Assembly (NCBI GenBank): GCA_026315105.1
Contig: CM048747.1
Span: forward strand, 280,617,654-280,681,653
DNA length: 64,000 nucleotides
Reading direction: 5' to 3'
DNA from: Locusta migratoria
Lineage: Eukaryota; Arthropoda; Insecta; Orthoptera; Acrididae
Position numbers and translations under genes: made by a program. This document shows positions 1-11,477 of the stretch, one piece after another. Under the pieces are notes generated by a model. It made no database searches. It saw only the letters and a program-made list of their open reading frames with translations, and was not told the origin of the DNA. How positions within the stretch are numbered: the stretch's first letter is position 1; each line of letters starts with the position of its first letter.

Positions 1-832
1 TTAAATGAATATTTATCAGAGGAGCGAGTCATTTCATGTCAGAATCATGACTAAGCAGACGTGCACTTGTTCATACAAAGAAAGTCGATTATCATGGCAT
101 CAACCTCCTACAGTTATTTAGAATATGCTGCAGACTTCCCGCTCATGTAATGTCAGGAATATTAACTGGCGATTCGTCCGCCTGAGTGTGTGAATGAGGC
201 GAGTTGAGTTAGTATGTTTTGTGGCAGCATCTCGGCAGCACCGCCAGAACACGACGTAACCGTTAACAGCCGATACCTGCCCAAGGCGAACTGAGGTGTC
301 TAGCAGTTAGCGAGTCGCCGAAAATGACTGTACCCTAATGGGAGGCGAGCTGGACGCTGGTTTTCTGGTTGGCTGATTCATGGTTTGAAGGGACCAAACA
401 ACTACGCTCATCGCTTGGTTTTCTGCCTGGCTGTGCATAGGTTATGCTACAACATGGATGCTTTTCAAGAAGTGTAGAATATGGCGACTTACATTGATTA
501 GCAATTCATTAATGAAAATGGATCAGCAACGTGACTTGTCTGTGGCAGGACCTCATACCAGAGTGCTCTAATGTGGGCTTCTGATAATGATAACCATACA
601 GTCGATTTTCGCTCCCAGTAACTTTCTATACGTGCACTTTTCGTTTTCAACGATGTGATTAATCCCTGCAAGTGTGCACGTTTGAAGCGACGGACCCTGT
701 GGCGAGTACGACAGACAAGAACACAAGAAGTAACTGCCTTGTCATTTACTACTCCCGGATGGCCTTTGAGACTTCCAGTTCCTATGAGATTACAGATCCT
801 CGCTGTTTGATTGTTGGGTCATGTCATTTTGT
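1..832. other. unassigned DNA
   Basis: I recognise no gene, RNA or repeat family here. Open frames are short and carry no familiar motif. The last 11 bases (822-832, tgtcattttgt) are the left target-site duplication of the adjacent SINE. Confidence 0.6.
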
Positions 833-1032
833 TCAAATGTTCAAATGTTTGATAAGCTTAAGGGACTTAACTATGGGGTCATCAGTCCCTAAACTTACAA
901 ACTACTTATGAACTACCTACAACTAAGGACGGCACAAATATCCATGCCCGAGGGGGGATTAGAACCCCCGACCGTAGTGGCCGTGCAGACCGTGACTGAA
1001 GCGCCTCAGTCCCCTCGGCCACCGCGGCCGGC
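833..1032 (-). repeat. tRNA-derived SINE, family A
   Basis: A minus-strand copy of the commonest SINE in the window. Its head (right end) has a class-II tRNA (Ser/Leu) look: a gtggccgag-type A box and a ggttcgaatcc-type B box, here changed to ggttctaatcc. The body reads ggatatttgtgccgtcctta, then agtttagggactgatgac, and the tail ends near acatttgaaca. A perfect 11-bp target-site duplication, tgtcattttgt, flanks it at 822-832 and 1033-1043, so it arrived by LINE-driven retroposition. Confidence 0.9.
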
Positions 1033-1264
1033 TGTCATTTTGTAAACGTTTTTCTGAATCACCCTGTAGCTCAAGTGTACATCTGCAGTTTCTTCAAAAG
1101 GATCGCTATTATTATGATGTGTAACGCAATTTTAGTGATACTCGGTTGCTAAATGCTCTTCATCAACCTACCATGCATCAGAAACCATCGTCCCCCTCCC
1201 ACCCTCCTCTGGAATACATGTGTACGTTGTCTGCGCGCAATCTACACTAAACTGCAGCACATAT

Positions 1265-1440
1265 CTGAGGCAGGGCGTGGTTACCAGCCCGGTATCTACG
1301 TAGCTGAATGTGGGGAACCGCCTAAATGCCGCATCCTGACAGTCTCATCGTCAATATGCGAAGCCTATGCGATCTGGGGAGATGCTCGCCTTCCCATTTC
1401 TCGGAAGGGGCGCCTTAATGCGGTCTGCTACAGATTTACA
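1265..1440 (-). repeat. diverged tRNA-like SINE, family C
   Basis: On the plus strand this reads accagcccggtatctacgta, then gtggggaaccgcctaaatgc. That is the reversed body of a grasshopper SINE whose head appears at 46425. The tRNA-like B box is not clear. The call rests on recognising the body and its similarity in order to family C, so it is tentative. A 101-codon open frame across it has no independent support. Confidence 0.4.
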
Positions 1441-1689
1441 ATTACTAGGGTTAATTAAATTTCGTGCTGCAATTGCGTAACATTACAATTATATGTTATT
1501 TCACAGTTACGTATCAATATCCGCACCACGCACATTTGTTTCAAATTAAATTTCAATTCATCTCGTCACTGTTTAGTCTCCATGTGGTAACCTGTGTCTT
1601 TAGTTTGAACTTCCTGTACTTGAACGCGACCACCTGAATTTTGCTAAGCACTGTTCTTTATTTGACCTATTTATTTATTCGTGTCAGAA

Positions 1690-2400
1690 GTACTTAGAAT
1701 GTATAAACTAATGTACAATATTTACATGACATGTGAATACATCATATTTACAAGACAATACTTATACTTTTGATGCCCAGAAGTTAGCGACCTGTATTGC
1801 ATTTGGCGTTGCATGTAGTAGATCTTCTGGTGTGCATGTTGCTGGACACTGGGTACACTGGAGCAGGTGGGAGGTCGTCTGCGTTGCTCCGTATTCACAG
1901 AGTGGCGACTCCACTAGGAAGCCCCATTTAACCAGATTACTCTTACAGTTTGTGACACCTGAACATAGTCTGTTGAGTGATCTGCATGTACTCCTCTGTG
2001 TAGCCGGATGGTAGTTTTTCGCTTGGTGTAAACCATCCTGCAGTACCGGTATACCTTGCACGCCATAGTTCGGTTCGGCATTGCTGCAATGTCCCAACTA
2101 GAGCCTCCGGAGATCTAAGGAAGCTCTTCCTGGATTTTAGTCGTTGGTTTGCTGGTTGTTGTCCATATAGGGGATTGGCTTCAGAAGTTTCTGATTTTAC
2201 CCTCTCACTTTTTGCTGCTACCTCTCGGCGGATGTCCGGAGGTGCAAAGCCCGCAAGACTGTACAGTTTATTCAGAGGAGTGGGCTTTAGGCATCCAGTG
2301 ATAATGCGACAAGTATCGTTAAGAGTAACATGTACTATTTTGGCATGGCTGGATTTGAACCACACTTGACTTACATATTCTCCGGCAGAGTAACTTAGTG
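1690..2400 (-). pseudogene. non-LTR retrotransposon, C-terminal RT/tail fragment
   Basis: Minus-strand translation gives a recognisable LINE C-terminus: a stretch CRIITGCLKPTPLNKLYSLA followed by GFAPPDIRREVAA, then after a frameshift NLVKWGF and a Cys/His-rich end (CEYGATQTTSHLLQC). These match the conserved tail of I/Jockey-type LINE polymerases (family knowledge). Two frames are needed, so the copy is broken. The 3' side near 1670-1690 holds an aataaataaat-like stretch in the minus sense, consistent with the element's A-rich tail. The polymerase core is missing, so it is a 5'-truncated dead copy. Confidence 0.7.
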
Positions 2401-2689
2401 TTAGGGAAGATAGTGTTGGGGTGTGCTCCCCATGTTGTACCTGTCAGCTTTCTGATGACGTTGTTTCTAGCTGTCACTTTTTGCTTAGTATTCAGCTAAA
2501 TCACTGCAATATTACCTCTGAAAGGCAATATCACAGGTTCAGGACCATGATCGAATATCAATCTTGCGGCTTTACGAACGTTCAGCAGAGCAGATAAATC
2601 GAAAAGAATTGACATACTTACTATATGAATGACAGTAGTTTCCGGAAGGGAAACATACGTGGGAGTCGTCTAGACCGGCTCATAACATT

Positions 2690-3112
2690 GCGCAGTAGAT
2701 AGATAGCGGTGCCCGCATTGCTCTCCACGTGTCTTTACAGCGCAGGAAGAGCCGCTGTCGTGTACGCCGGCCGAACAATATCGACTGGCATCACGTGAAG
2801 TGGAGACAGGTGTTCTCTCGCGCCGGTTAAGACGCTCCGCCGATCAGCGAGTATTTGGACAAGTGCTTCTGTAGCAGCTCGTGCGTCATCACCGGCAACC
2901 GCGGTGCACCGACAGCTGCGCGGGAATGAGTCCGCTGAATAGAACTTGTCTACATACCATCTATCAACAGAGCTAAGCTGCGTCGGAGTTTCTTGAAGTC
3001 AGCGTTCGTCACGCAACGACCAAGTACTGGAGGTCGCTTTAAGAAGCTGCCATAGAAAGCTAGCTGTCACTCACCGCTGAGCATCCGTCGCCTGAGCAGC
3101 CTCCTCTAACAG
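2690..3112 (+). promoter_or_regulatory. candidate 5' non-coding exon / CpG-rich promoter block
   Basis: This block is clearly richer in GC and CpG than its surroundings, holds no repeat I recognise, and ends at ctaacag|gtaaac, a good splice donor (GT at 3113-3114). The GMC gene downstream needs at least one upstream 5'UTR exon, because its first coding exon has its own acceptor. This block could be that exon, nearly 29 kb upstream, but it could equally belong to another gene or to nothing. It is an inference from composition and a donor site only. Confidence 0.18.
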
Positions 3113-3370
3113 GTAAACATAACTGACAACAGGTCATATGTTGAATTTTTTTTTTACCAACAGCCAAATATGTTCCTGTAAACGAAGGCTTCCGCGGCCG
3201 TTGTCATTGTTTATAAAACTCTTCTGGGTATTGGACCGCATCGTCAATATATCAAATACTTCATCGACATTTCGGCCACTATCGCAAGCGGCCATCTTCT
3301 GGGTGTTACTACTAAATCCTCTCCTCGTTATGAAGTGTTCATACACATCTCTCTCTCACTGCCACCGCAT
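3113..3370. other. unassigned, probable repeat debris
   Basis: In the minus sense this includes ggccgcttgcgatagtggcc, then gaaatgtcgatgaag, a phrase I associate with 3' regions of arthropod retroelements. No coding or terminal structure is visible. Confidence 0.3.
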
Positions 3371-4274
3371 ACATACATCTACATCTACATAGATACTCTG
3401 CAAATCACATTTAATTGCCTGGCAGAGGGTTCATTAACCACTTTCATAACTTTTCTCTACCGTTCCATTCTCTAATAACGCGCAGGAAGAAAGAACACCT
3501 AAATCGTTCCGTTTCCGATCTGACTTCTCTTATTTTAGTGGGATGGTCATGTCTACCTAAGCAGGTGGGTGCTAGCAAAATATTTCCACATTCAGAAGTA
3601 AAAGTCGGTAATTGAAACGTCGGAACAGATTACGCCGCAATGAATAACGCCTTTCTTTTAATAATTTCCACCCCAATTCGTGCAACATTTCCGTGATGCT
3701 TTCTCCCCCGTAATGTGATAAAACGAGCTGCCCTTCTCAATATCTTCCGTCAGTCCCACCTCGTGAGGGTCCCACAATGGGCAACAGTGCTCCAGGAGAG
3801 GACGCACAAGGGTGATGTAGGCAGTCTCTTTGGTGGAGATGGTGCATCTTCGAAGCGTTCTGCCAATGAAACGTAATCTTTGGTTCACCTTCCCCACAAT
3901 ATTTTCTATGTGTTCTCTCCAGACTACGTTGTTCGTAATTATAACTCCTAGGTATTTAGTAGAATTTACGACCTTAAGGTTGGATGATTTATCACGTAAT
4001 TGAACTTCAGCGGATATCTTTTAGTGGTCATGTGTATTACTTCACACTTTATTTAGTGTCAATTGCCAATTTTCGCACCATGTAGAAATTTTGTCTAAAT
4101 CGCTTTGCAGTTGCTTTTGATCCTCTGTTGACTTCACTAACCGATAAACGACAGCATCATCCGTGAGCAGTCTAAGGGAGCTATTCAGATTGTCTCCTAT
4201 ATCGTTTATACACACAAGTAAGAGTAGGGGACCTATAACGCTTTCCTGGGGAACGCCAGATATCACTTCTGTTT
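3371..4274 (-). mobile_element. CR1-type LINE, 5'-truncated 3' part
   Basis: A minus-strand LINE. It starts on the plus strand with the acatctacat microsatellite that is this family's 3' end. Minus-strand frames include SGVPQESVIGPLLLLVCIND (RT, 4042-4266) with a degraded LLTDDAVVYR (normally FADD), and then QRLRFIGRTLRRCTISTKET and YITLVRPLLEHCCPLW (3658-3897), typical of the C-terminal half of CR1/Jockey-like polymerases. Stops and frameshifts make it dead. It ends at 4274-4276, exactly where a TA-flanked mariner begins, and the LINE does not resume beyond it. Other copies in this window are at 15054, 25735, 26201, 27986 and 54715. Confidence 0.85.
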
Positions 4275-4276
4275 TA

Positions 4277-6099
4277 CAGGGTGGTCCATTGATAGTGACC
4301 GGGCCAAATATCTCAAGAAATAAGCATCAAACGAAAAAACTACAAAGAACAAAACTTTTATAGCTTGAAGGGGGAAAACAGATGGCGCTATGGTTGGCCC
4401 GTTAGATGGCGCTGCCATAGGTCAAACGGATATCAACTGCATTTTTTAAAATAGGTACCCCCATTTTTATTACGTATTCGTCGAGTACGTAAATAAATAT
4501 GAATGCTTTACTTGGAACACTTTTGTCGCTTTGTGATAGATGACGCCGTAATATTCACAAACATATAGCTCACAATTTTACACGAACAGTTAGCAATAAG
4601 TATGTTTCTTTAAATTAAGACACAGGACGTAGGTACGTTTGAACTTTATTTCGATTGTTCCAATGTGATACATGTACTTTTGTGAAATTATCAAACATTA
4701 TGAAAACGCATGATGTTATTGCGTGATTACCTGTAGTTACCTTATGACTTCAGTAAATGCTCAAAATGATGTCCTTCAACTTCAATGCATTTGGCAATAC
4801 GCGTAACGAAATTCCTCTAAACAGCGAATAGTTCGCCTTCAGTAATGTTCTCACTTGCATTGACCATGCGCTGACGCATGTTTTCAGGCGTTGTCGGTGA
4901 ATCACGTTAGCAAATATCCTTCAATATTCCTCACAGAAAGAAATTCGGGGATGTAAGAACCGGTGAACTTGCTTCAACGACCAATCCACCTGTCATTAAA
5001 TATCCCATTTAAGACTGCTTCAACTGCACGCGAGCCATGCGCCGGACGTCCATGTTGAAAGTATATCGCCATTCTGTCATGCAGTGAAACGTAGTAAAAT
5101 AGGTAGAATGTTACGTAAGAAATCAGCACACATTGCACCATTTATATTGCCATCGATAAAATGGGGGCCAATTATCCTTCACCCCATAAGGCCGCACCAT
5201 ATTTTAACTCGCCAAGGTCACTGATGTTCCACTTGTCGCAGTCATCTTGGATTTTCCTCTACCGTATAGTGCATATTATGCCGGTTAAAGTTACCTCTGT
5301 TTGTGAATTCGTCACTAAACAGAACGCGTGAAAAAAATCTATTATCGTCCCGTAATTTATTTTGTGCCCAGTGGCAAAACTGTACACGGCGTTCAAAGTC
5401 TTCGCCATGCAAATCCTGGTGCCTAGAAATATGGTACAGGTGAAATTTATGTTGATGTAGAATTTTCAACACCGACGTTTTAGAGATTCCCGATTCTCCT
5501 TCAGTTTGTCTGGGCATCATCATTTCTTGCAGGTCTTGGTTGATGTTTCACTTGTGGCTGAACACTTCCTGTCTCTTTAAATGACGTAACTATCCGACGA
5601 ATGGTCCGGACACTAGGTTGATGTCTTCCAGGATAACGATCAACATACGTAGCACAGGCCCGTTTGGCATTTTGATCACAATAGCCATATATAAATAACA
5701 TATCGACCTTTTCCGCAATTGGCAAACGGTCCATTTTAACACGAGTAATGTATCACAAAGCAAATATCGTCCGCACTGGCGAAATGTTACGCGATACCAC
5801 GTAGTTATACGTTTGTGACTATTACAGCACAATCTATCACAAAGTGATAAAAAAGTGTTCCAAATAAAACATTCATATTTATTTACGTATTAGACGAATA
5901 TGTAATGAAAATTGGAGTACCTATTTTAAAAAAATGAAGTTGATATCCGTTTGACCTATGGCAGCACCATCTAGCGGGCCAACCATAGTGCCATTTGTTT
6001 TCCCGCTTCAAGCTATAAAAGTTTTATTCTTTGTAGTTTTTCCGTTTGATGCTCATTTTGTGAGATATTTGGCACGGTCACTATCAGTGGACTACGCTG
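4277..6099 (-). mobile_element. Tc1/mariner-superfamily element with TA duplication
   Basis: The ends are long imperfect inverted repeats. The left end reads cagggtggtcc, attgatagtgaccgggccaa and so on. The right end reads ttggcacggtcactatcagt, then ggactacgctg. Similarity extends about 170 bp inward, past the ccgtttgacctatggcag region, to near ttttaaaa. A TA dinucleotide flanks both sides (4275-4276 and 6100-6101), the canonical Tc1/mariner duplication. It is 1,823 bp long and carries a decayed transposase on the minus strand. Confidence 0.9.
4750..5734 (-). pseudogene. IS630/mariner-type transposase, decayed
   Basis: The start at 5734 gives MDRLPIAEKVDMLFIYGYC, the usual start of an insect transposase with an N-terminal helix-turn-helix. 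It runs through RTIRRIVTSFKETGSV, then in another frame SGISKTSVLKILHQHKFHLY, RVQFCHWAQ and RVLFSDEFTN, where the D of FSDE is a catalytic DDE position. The C-terminal half (plus coordinates 4750-5240) can be followed as degraded NMHYTVEENP, then CGLMG, RIIGPHFIDGNINGAMCADF and RNILPILL. At least two frameshifts and several stops are present. About 328 codons of span is near full family length. Confidence 0.85.
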
Positions 6100-6545
6100 T
6101 ATATATCTGTCTCCTTTTCTTCGCATTAGCACTAGCTCCTGTCTCTCACTCGCTTTGTCTATCTTCATCGCTTTCTGTCGACCTTCCTTAGCACTGATAT
6201 TTCCTCCCTTCCACTGCCTGTGGCCTACCCTTTCTCTCTCACAGTGCTACTGTCTCTTTTTACAGTCCGGTGTGTTGTCTCTTCAGTCAGCACTTCTGTA
6301 TACTTAAAATTAAAACAGTCCACGTTTGTGCGACTCGCCGTGTTCACTGCCACCACCTGTCACCATGGTGCTAATCATCTGATGATGGTGTACGCTTGAG
6401 TGAAACCAGTCATGAAATAAAAAAATAACAATTCTGCGATGAAGACTATTTTAACTGTTGTTTTAAGATCGCTGTTTCTCCATCGTGCTTCCTAAAATTA
6501 CTTCTGTATCCCTTCAAATCCCTTGTTTTCGTCTGACTTGTAACC
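6100..6545. other. unassigned DNA
   Basis: Low-complexity, T/C-rich sequence around 6105-6300, with no gene or repeat I can name. The stretch near 6365-6425 (ctgatgatggtgtacgcttg, then gaaaccagtcatgaaataaa) has the look of a retroelement 3' region. Confidence 0.4.
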
Positions 6546-6736
6546 AAAAATGTTCAAATGTTTGTTAAGCTTAACTACGGGGTTATCAGTCCCTAAACTT
6601 ACAAACTACTTATCTACTACCTTATACTAAGGACGGCACAAATATCCATGCCCGAGGGGGCATTCGAACCCCCGACCGTAGTGGCCGTGCAGACCGTGAC
6701 TGGAGCGCCTCAGTCCCCTCGGCCACCGCGGCCGGC
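6546..6736 (-). repeat. tRNA-derived SINE, family A
   Basis: A minus-strand copy with an intact B box (ggttcgaatgc) and the head ccggccgcggtggccgaggg at its right end. A perfect 12-bp target duplication, tgacttgtaacc, lies at 6534-6545 and 6737-6748. The internal 'gggactta' step of the tail is shortened relative to other copies. Confidence 0.93.
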
Positions 6737-6941
6737 TGACTTGTAACCGCTATGCTTTAACACGTGGGTTTAAGGGTGGGAAAATTGTACAAAATTTTCT
6801 TATATACAATGTGGAGTATCCATGTTTTGTATGTAACTAATACCAATATCCTTCAGAAACGCGAATCCAGTTGTCAAATGAAATACAAGAAACGTCTTGG
6901 AAAGTGCTAATATAAGTCAGAATGCGCCGTACAATTTAATG

Positions 6942-7045
6942 GTGACATATGAACAATAGTGTCAGAGCGGGACTCGAACTCAGATTTCTCGCTCGCTAAA
7001 AGCGGAAAATTCAGTCTCTGACGGGCACAAATCTTCATATGTCAC
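6942..7045 (-). repeat. tRNA-like core bounded by 12-bp inverted repeats
   Basis: The minus-strand core contains agttcgagtcccgctctgac (B-box-like) and a preceding A-box-like region, so it derives from a tRNA. The outer 12 bases are perfect inverted repeats: gtgacatatgaa at 6942-6953 and ttcatatgtcac at 7034-7045. Most SINEs lack terminal inverted repeats. The element may be a tRNA-headed MITE-like unit or a chance palindrome around a SINE head. Confidence 0.5.
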
Positions 7046-7494
7046 AATTAATTTCTAGAGCTCAAGCTGATTCATATTCGCATCGGCGAATACATTGTTA
7101 AAAAAAATTCTGGATCCAATCTCCCAAAACCTTGCGTTTGGTCTCCACTCACTTGTCTTTACCATTTACACTTTCTCCTCTGTATTTTCCACTCACACAA
7201 CATCCTTTTATCTTTTTTACTGCAACTCTCTCTCTTTCCCACTGTTTCTGTCTCTCCTCTCTGCCATCACCACTCTATGCTTCACCACAAAAAATGCTAA
7301 CATTTTGGAGGGGAAGGCTGAATGAGGACTGATGTAGCTGGATTCCCTGTTTTCTGTGAGAGTATTTTAAACATCTTGGAGTTTTTTTTCCTCCTGACAG
7401 GAGCATTTTTCATCTGCTTCTCGTCTATTCTTGAGCTGCTTATATAAGACAAATTCTGTAGATAAGTAAAAATTTTACACTATTTGTATGTTTC

Positions 7495-7495
<1 letters not shown>

Positions 7496-7588
<93 letters not shown>
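7496..7588. repeat. compound microsatellite (CA)n(TA)n
   Basis: About 30 CA units (7496-7558) pass straight into about 15 TA units (7559-7588). The open frame across it is a repeat artefact. Confidence 0.98.
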
Positions 7589-7591
<3 letters not shown>

Positions 7592-8755
7592 GGTATGACG
7601 TATAACAAAAATTCATTTATCGACAGAAGATGTCAAACTGTGCATCTTCCAAATTACTTCACGCAATAGATTTCTTAAAATGGATAGATAAGAATTTCCT
7701 TATTTTGTATCGAGCACCATATGCATTTGGACTGAAATGGACGCGCAGTGCAGGTTGTTCACTGGATATGAAATCTGCTCTGAATTTTATACTCTACGAC
7801 TATGAACTAAAATCAACCACACATAAATTCTATTTAATGTGATTTGACCTCTGTAATGTATTAATAATGTTTTACTATGCTTTACTTAATTTACAGATGA
7901 ACGGTAACTATGACGAATGACGAAATAAAATGAGTCAGTCAGAGAGTGAATATATCAAACTGTAAGAGACACAAAAACTTTTTCAACGAGTAGATTTCTT
8001 AAAATTGCATGGTAAGTTTCGATCGTAGCACCGTCTTTCAGTACAAATGGCACAGTTGGTTTCCCAAACATTATGGTATTTCAGGTGTTTCTTCATAACC
8101 AGAGCTGGTTTTTTAAAACGGAATAATGACCAATATTAAACATTTTTGCAGACCACATTGTTAAAATCTGGGCTCTTTCCTAAGGTTTGTTATTTAGATA
8201 ATTGCGTTCCACGGAGCATAAACACACAAAAGCCGGGTTTTGTAATTTTGCACATATTTACGGTAGCTTTCAACCTCAGGATCTCGGTAATAGATAAATA
8301 AATCGAAAAAGTTAAAACGTAATTACAAATATAATCTTAAGAAAACGTGATAAAAATTTCGAAGATATTCAATAAATAAAAAGTACAGAAGAAGATATCC
8401 CCACAATTCTTAGTTTTGGGATCCATAAATCATGATTTTTCGTGTTTATCTTGGCTATGAAAAAATGATGGTTTTATAAAACGTATAAAACCCACAATAG
8501 ACCACACGTAATGTACAAAAAACAACCGATCTGGTCAATTTGGCTAGGCTGCAGGAAGTTTGTAATGTTTAAATTTTGATTCTTTACTGCATGTCCAATC
8601 TTCTGAGTAGTGTACAAATGATCACTAGGGCAAGGGCTAGCTAATACACGTTTTCCGTAATCTGTGTTCAATAGGACTAAAGAACAGAATCTTGTCATGC
8701 GGTATCTCCGACTATATGAACACCATACGTTGCTCTGCACTATATAATATATATG
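7589..8755. other. unassigned AT-rich DNA
   Basis: No gene recognised. Two weakly similar stretches lie about 325 bp apart: cgcaatagatttcttaaaat at 7662 and acgagtagatttcttaaaat at 7987. Each is followed by a tatcgagcacc- or gatcgtagcacc-like segment, which suggests an old duplication or two copies of a short repeat. Confidence 0.4.
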
Positions 8756-10333
8756 CAGGATGTCCCAGCTATCTTGTCCGCCCAAAATACGACTTTCACC
8801 GGTATCAATGTACGGCTGGGGCCCATGAATGTACATATTTGGAAACATTCTAAAACGGAAGCAAATGTGTTTTAACACAAACTTATGTTTTTCTAAATGG
8901 ACACCCTATATTTTTTCTTCAGCAATCCATAGCATGATAAATCGCATAAACAAAGGCGTTGATTGCATCGCAATATTCCAATTACATTCCGAGATATTGC
9001 GACGAGAAGTTGACACTTGAAAAAACAGAAATACGCTGCTAGCGCACGTTCTGAGGCTCAGGCGTGAACCTCATGCTGCCCGTAATCGCGATGTGATTGA
9101 CATACACAATCGCAATTCCATACTTATCAGGAGGTCCGAAACGAATAATACGGTCTGCTGCCATCAACTCTTATAAGCACATAATGCTTTCCCTCTTGCA
9201 CGTGTTGTGTGTCTCCGGACCTCACACCGCTGGATTTTCTTCTTTGGGGATGCTGTTTACCAACATGAACCAACAAAGCCATAGGACACGAAGCAACGCA
9301 TTATTGATGCTTGTACAGCCATCAAAGAGGAAACAGTAGCACGAAGTAGGGCATCCTTCATCCGCAGAGTGACCCTATGTATGCAAGGCAATGCTTATCA
9401 CTTTGAGCATGATATGTGAACGCTATCTTTAGTATGTAGTGCTGATATCACAGTGCAAGTTTCTACAAAGGGCCATTTTACCCAGTGATGTTCAGAAACA
9501 TTTGTTAGAAACAATTTGTCATGTAAGGCATTAGATAAACATAACATTGATAATTATGTGATAATAAAACTAATTGGTTAAACATGTTTACATTCATCTT
9601 CTATGTCTTACCTGAACTTTCCAAATCAAAACATTTTTACCTAAACAGCAGTAAAACCTTTAGTCCACTTGCTCGTTTCACTAAAACCATCAATATGAAT
9701 TTTACTATTATGAGTGAATGACTCACTGTCACTTGCGCTAGATCTACAGTAAAGTAAAGTTTTAACGTTAAACTGCATTACCTTTTTAGTAACGGACTAA
9801 CGATAAGCGAAGTTAACTTTGTGACTAACGTTGCGGTACACAGATATGTTACAGAACCGCATCACCCCTAGCCCATGGGATAAATGCAGGATGGCAGCAG
9901 ACCGTATTATTCGTTTCGGACCTCTTGGTAAGTATGGAAGTGCGATTACGCATGTCAATCACATCGCGATTACGGGCAGCATGGGGTTCACGCCTGAGCC
10001 TCAGGACGTGCGCTAGCAGCGCATTTCGGGTTTTTCAAGCGTCAACTTCGCGTCGCAATATCTCGAGATGTAATTGGAATATTGCGATGCAATCAACGCC
10101 ATTGTTTATGTAATTTGTCTTGCTATGGATTGCTGAAGAAAAAATATAGGGTGTCCATTAAAAAAAAAAAAACCTAAGTTTGTGTTAAAAACACATTTGC
10201 TTTCGTTTTAGAATGTTTCCAAATATGTACATTCATGGGCCCGAGCCGTACATTGATACCGTGAAAGTCGTTTTCCAATAGCTGTTATTGTTCCAGAGAT
10301 ATTTTGGGTGGATAAGATGGCTGGGACACCCTG
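8756..10333 (+). mobile_element. DNA transposon with 410-444 bp terminal inverted repeats
   Basis: The left arm (8756-9165) and right arm (9890-10333) are inverted copies. Outer ends are caggatgtcccagctatctt and the reverse complement of aagatggctgggacaccctg. Shared inner landmarks include gtacatatttggaaacattc, ggacaccctatattttttct and the cgaaacgaataatacggtct segment. The left arm lacks about 30 bp present on the right near 10272. Between the arms lies the end of a mariner-like transposase. Flanks are TA-rich (tatatg on both sides), compatible with a TA duplication but not diagnostic. Confidence 0.82.
9205..9419 (+). pseudogene. C-terminal fragment of a mariner-like DDE transposase
   Basis: The plus strand encodes DLTPLDFLLWG from 9220, the conserved PDLTPLDFFLWG motif before the last catalytic residue. 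After a stop and a frameshift it resumes as IDACTAIKEETVARSRASFI then RRVTLCMQGNAYHFEHDM, with a stop at 9417-9419. This is the usual C-terminus of this insect transposase class. The N-terminal two thirds are missing, so the element cannot move itself. Confidence 0.8.
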
Positions 10334-10338
10334 TATAT

Positions 10339-10533
10339 GCCGGCCGCGGTGGGCGAGAGGACTGAGGCGCTCCAGTCACGGACTGCACGGCCACTACGGT
10401 CGGGGGTTCGAATCCCCCCTCGGGCATGGATATTTGTGCCGTCCTTAGTATTAGCTAGTTTGTAAGTATTTTGTAAGTTTAGGGACTGATGACCCCGTAG
10501 TTAAGTTCCATAGACTTTACAAACATTTGATTT
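10339..10533 (+). repeat. tRNA-derived SINE, family A
   Basis: A plus-strand copy with A box ggtgggcgag and perfect B box ggttcgaatcc. It is flanked by a 14-bp perfect duplication gacaccctgtatat (10325-10338 and 10534-10547). The duplicated site includes the terminus of the inverted-repeat element at 8756-10333, so the SINE inserted after that element. Confidence 0.95.
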
Positions 10534-10547
10534 GACACCCTGTATAT

Positions 10548-11477
10548 ATCTTCCGTGGCATCTGTCATTTTTACGGCATCATCCCATAATGGGAAATCAC
10601 AGACTGTTCTTTATTTTGGCTTGGAACGGAAGAGAAGGTACTAGCGAAATTTTTTCGCGAAACCTGCTTGTTTTGTTTGGTGTTCGCATATTCTGTTGCT
10701 AATGTGGTAATAGGGAACTGGTCTCCAATGTTTGTTTGCACTTCAGTGAAAAAAATCACCTAAATCCACACTCAGTAACACTAGTTCAACATATCCACGG
10801 CCACTAATTCGGTGCCGGAATTGGATCTGGCTCTGGTTCAGTTCGATTTTCACAATACAGCACTTTATTTGTTGATCTATGCGACCAGGTTGTGCATTGT
10901 CAACTAAACTCAGGACATTCGTTATGCACCACATGACCACAATTTAGGTGCGTTATCAGCACTACATAGGTCATAAAGTTGTCCAAAAAGCGTTGCATGT
11001 CAAAGATGCGCACATGTAGCTCTTGGTGTGAACTGAGTTGCCAAAATTAGTGTCTGCTTACGAGGTACGGCCAGTCGTGGATAACAATGTTGCTAGGCGC
11101 CTCGACACCGAGAGGCACATAACGTGTCACTTAGAATGCCATGCTAGTTACCAGCCGTAGGGAGAAATAACTTGGTAACGTGATAGAGTTAAGTCTAATT
11201 CCAATTCGATGAAGCTCCCTTTTTTGAGAATTTCTTCGCATGAAGCCTCAACAATTCGCTGTTAATGTTATTGAATCTACTTGTATTGAGAACGGGAAAC
11301 TTGTAGTGCCTGTAGAAAAGTCTGAACCAGTTCTCCACAGCGCCTTGTTTTGCAGGTTTGCTCTTAACAGTCATTCTCTAGCAGACATGGAATAACTTAA
11401 ATTGATACCTGATAATACTCACAGGTAGAGTGTGTAAGCTAACGATCGTTTGCCACTGGAGTTAATGTGTAGTTATT
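10548..11477. other. unassigned DNA
   Basis: I find no gene, no repeat family and no terminal structure in this stretch. Confidence 0.5.

Noticed and set aside
7484..7669. Protein with a His-Thr run
   Set aside because: Pure translation of the CA/TA microsatellite.
9097..9339. 80-codon open frame as a gene
   Set aside because: It is in the wrong frame for the transposase tail and overlaps an inverted-repeat arm.
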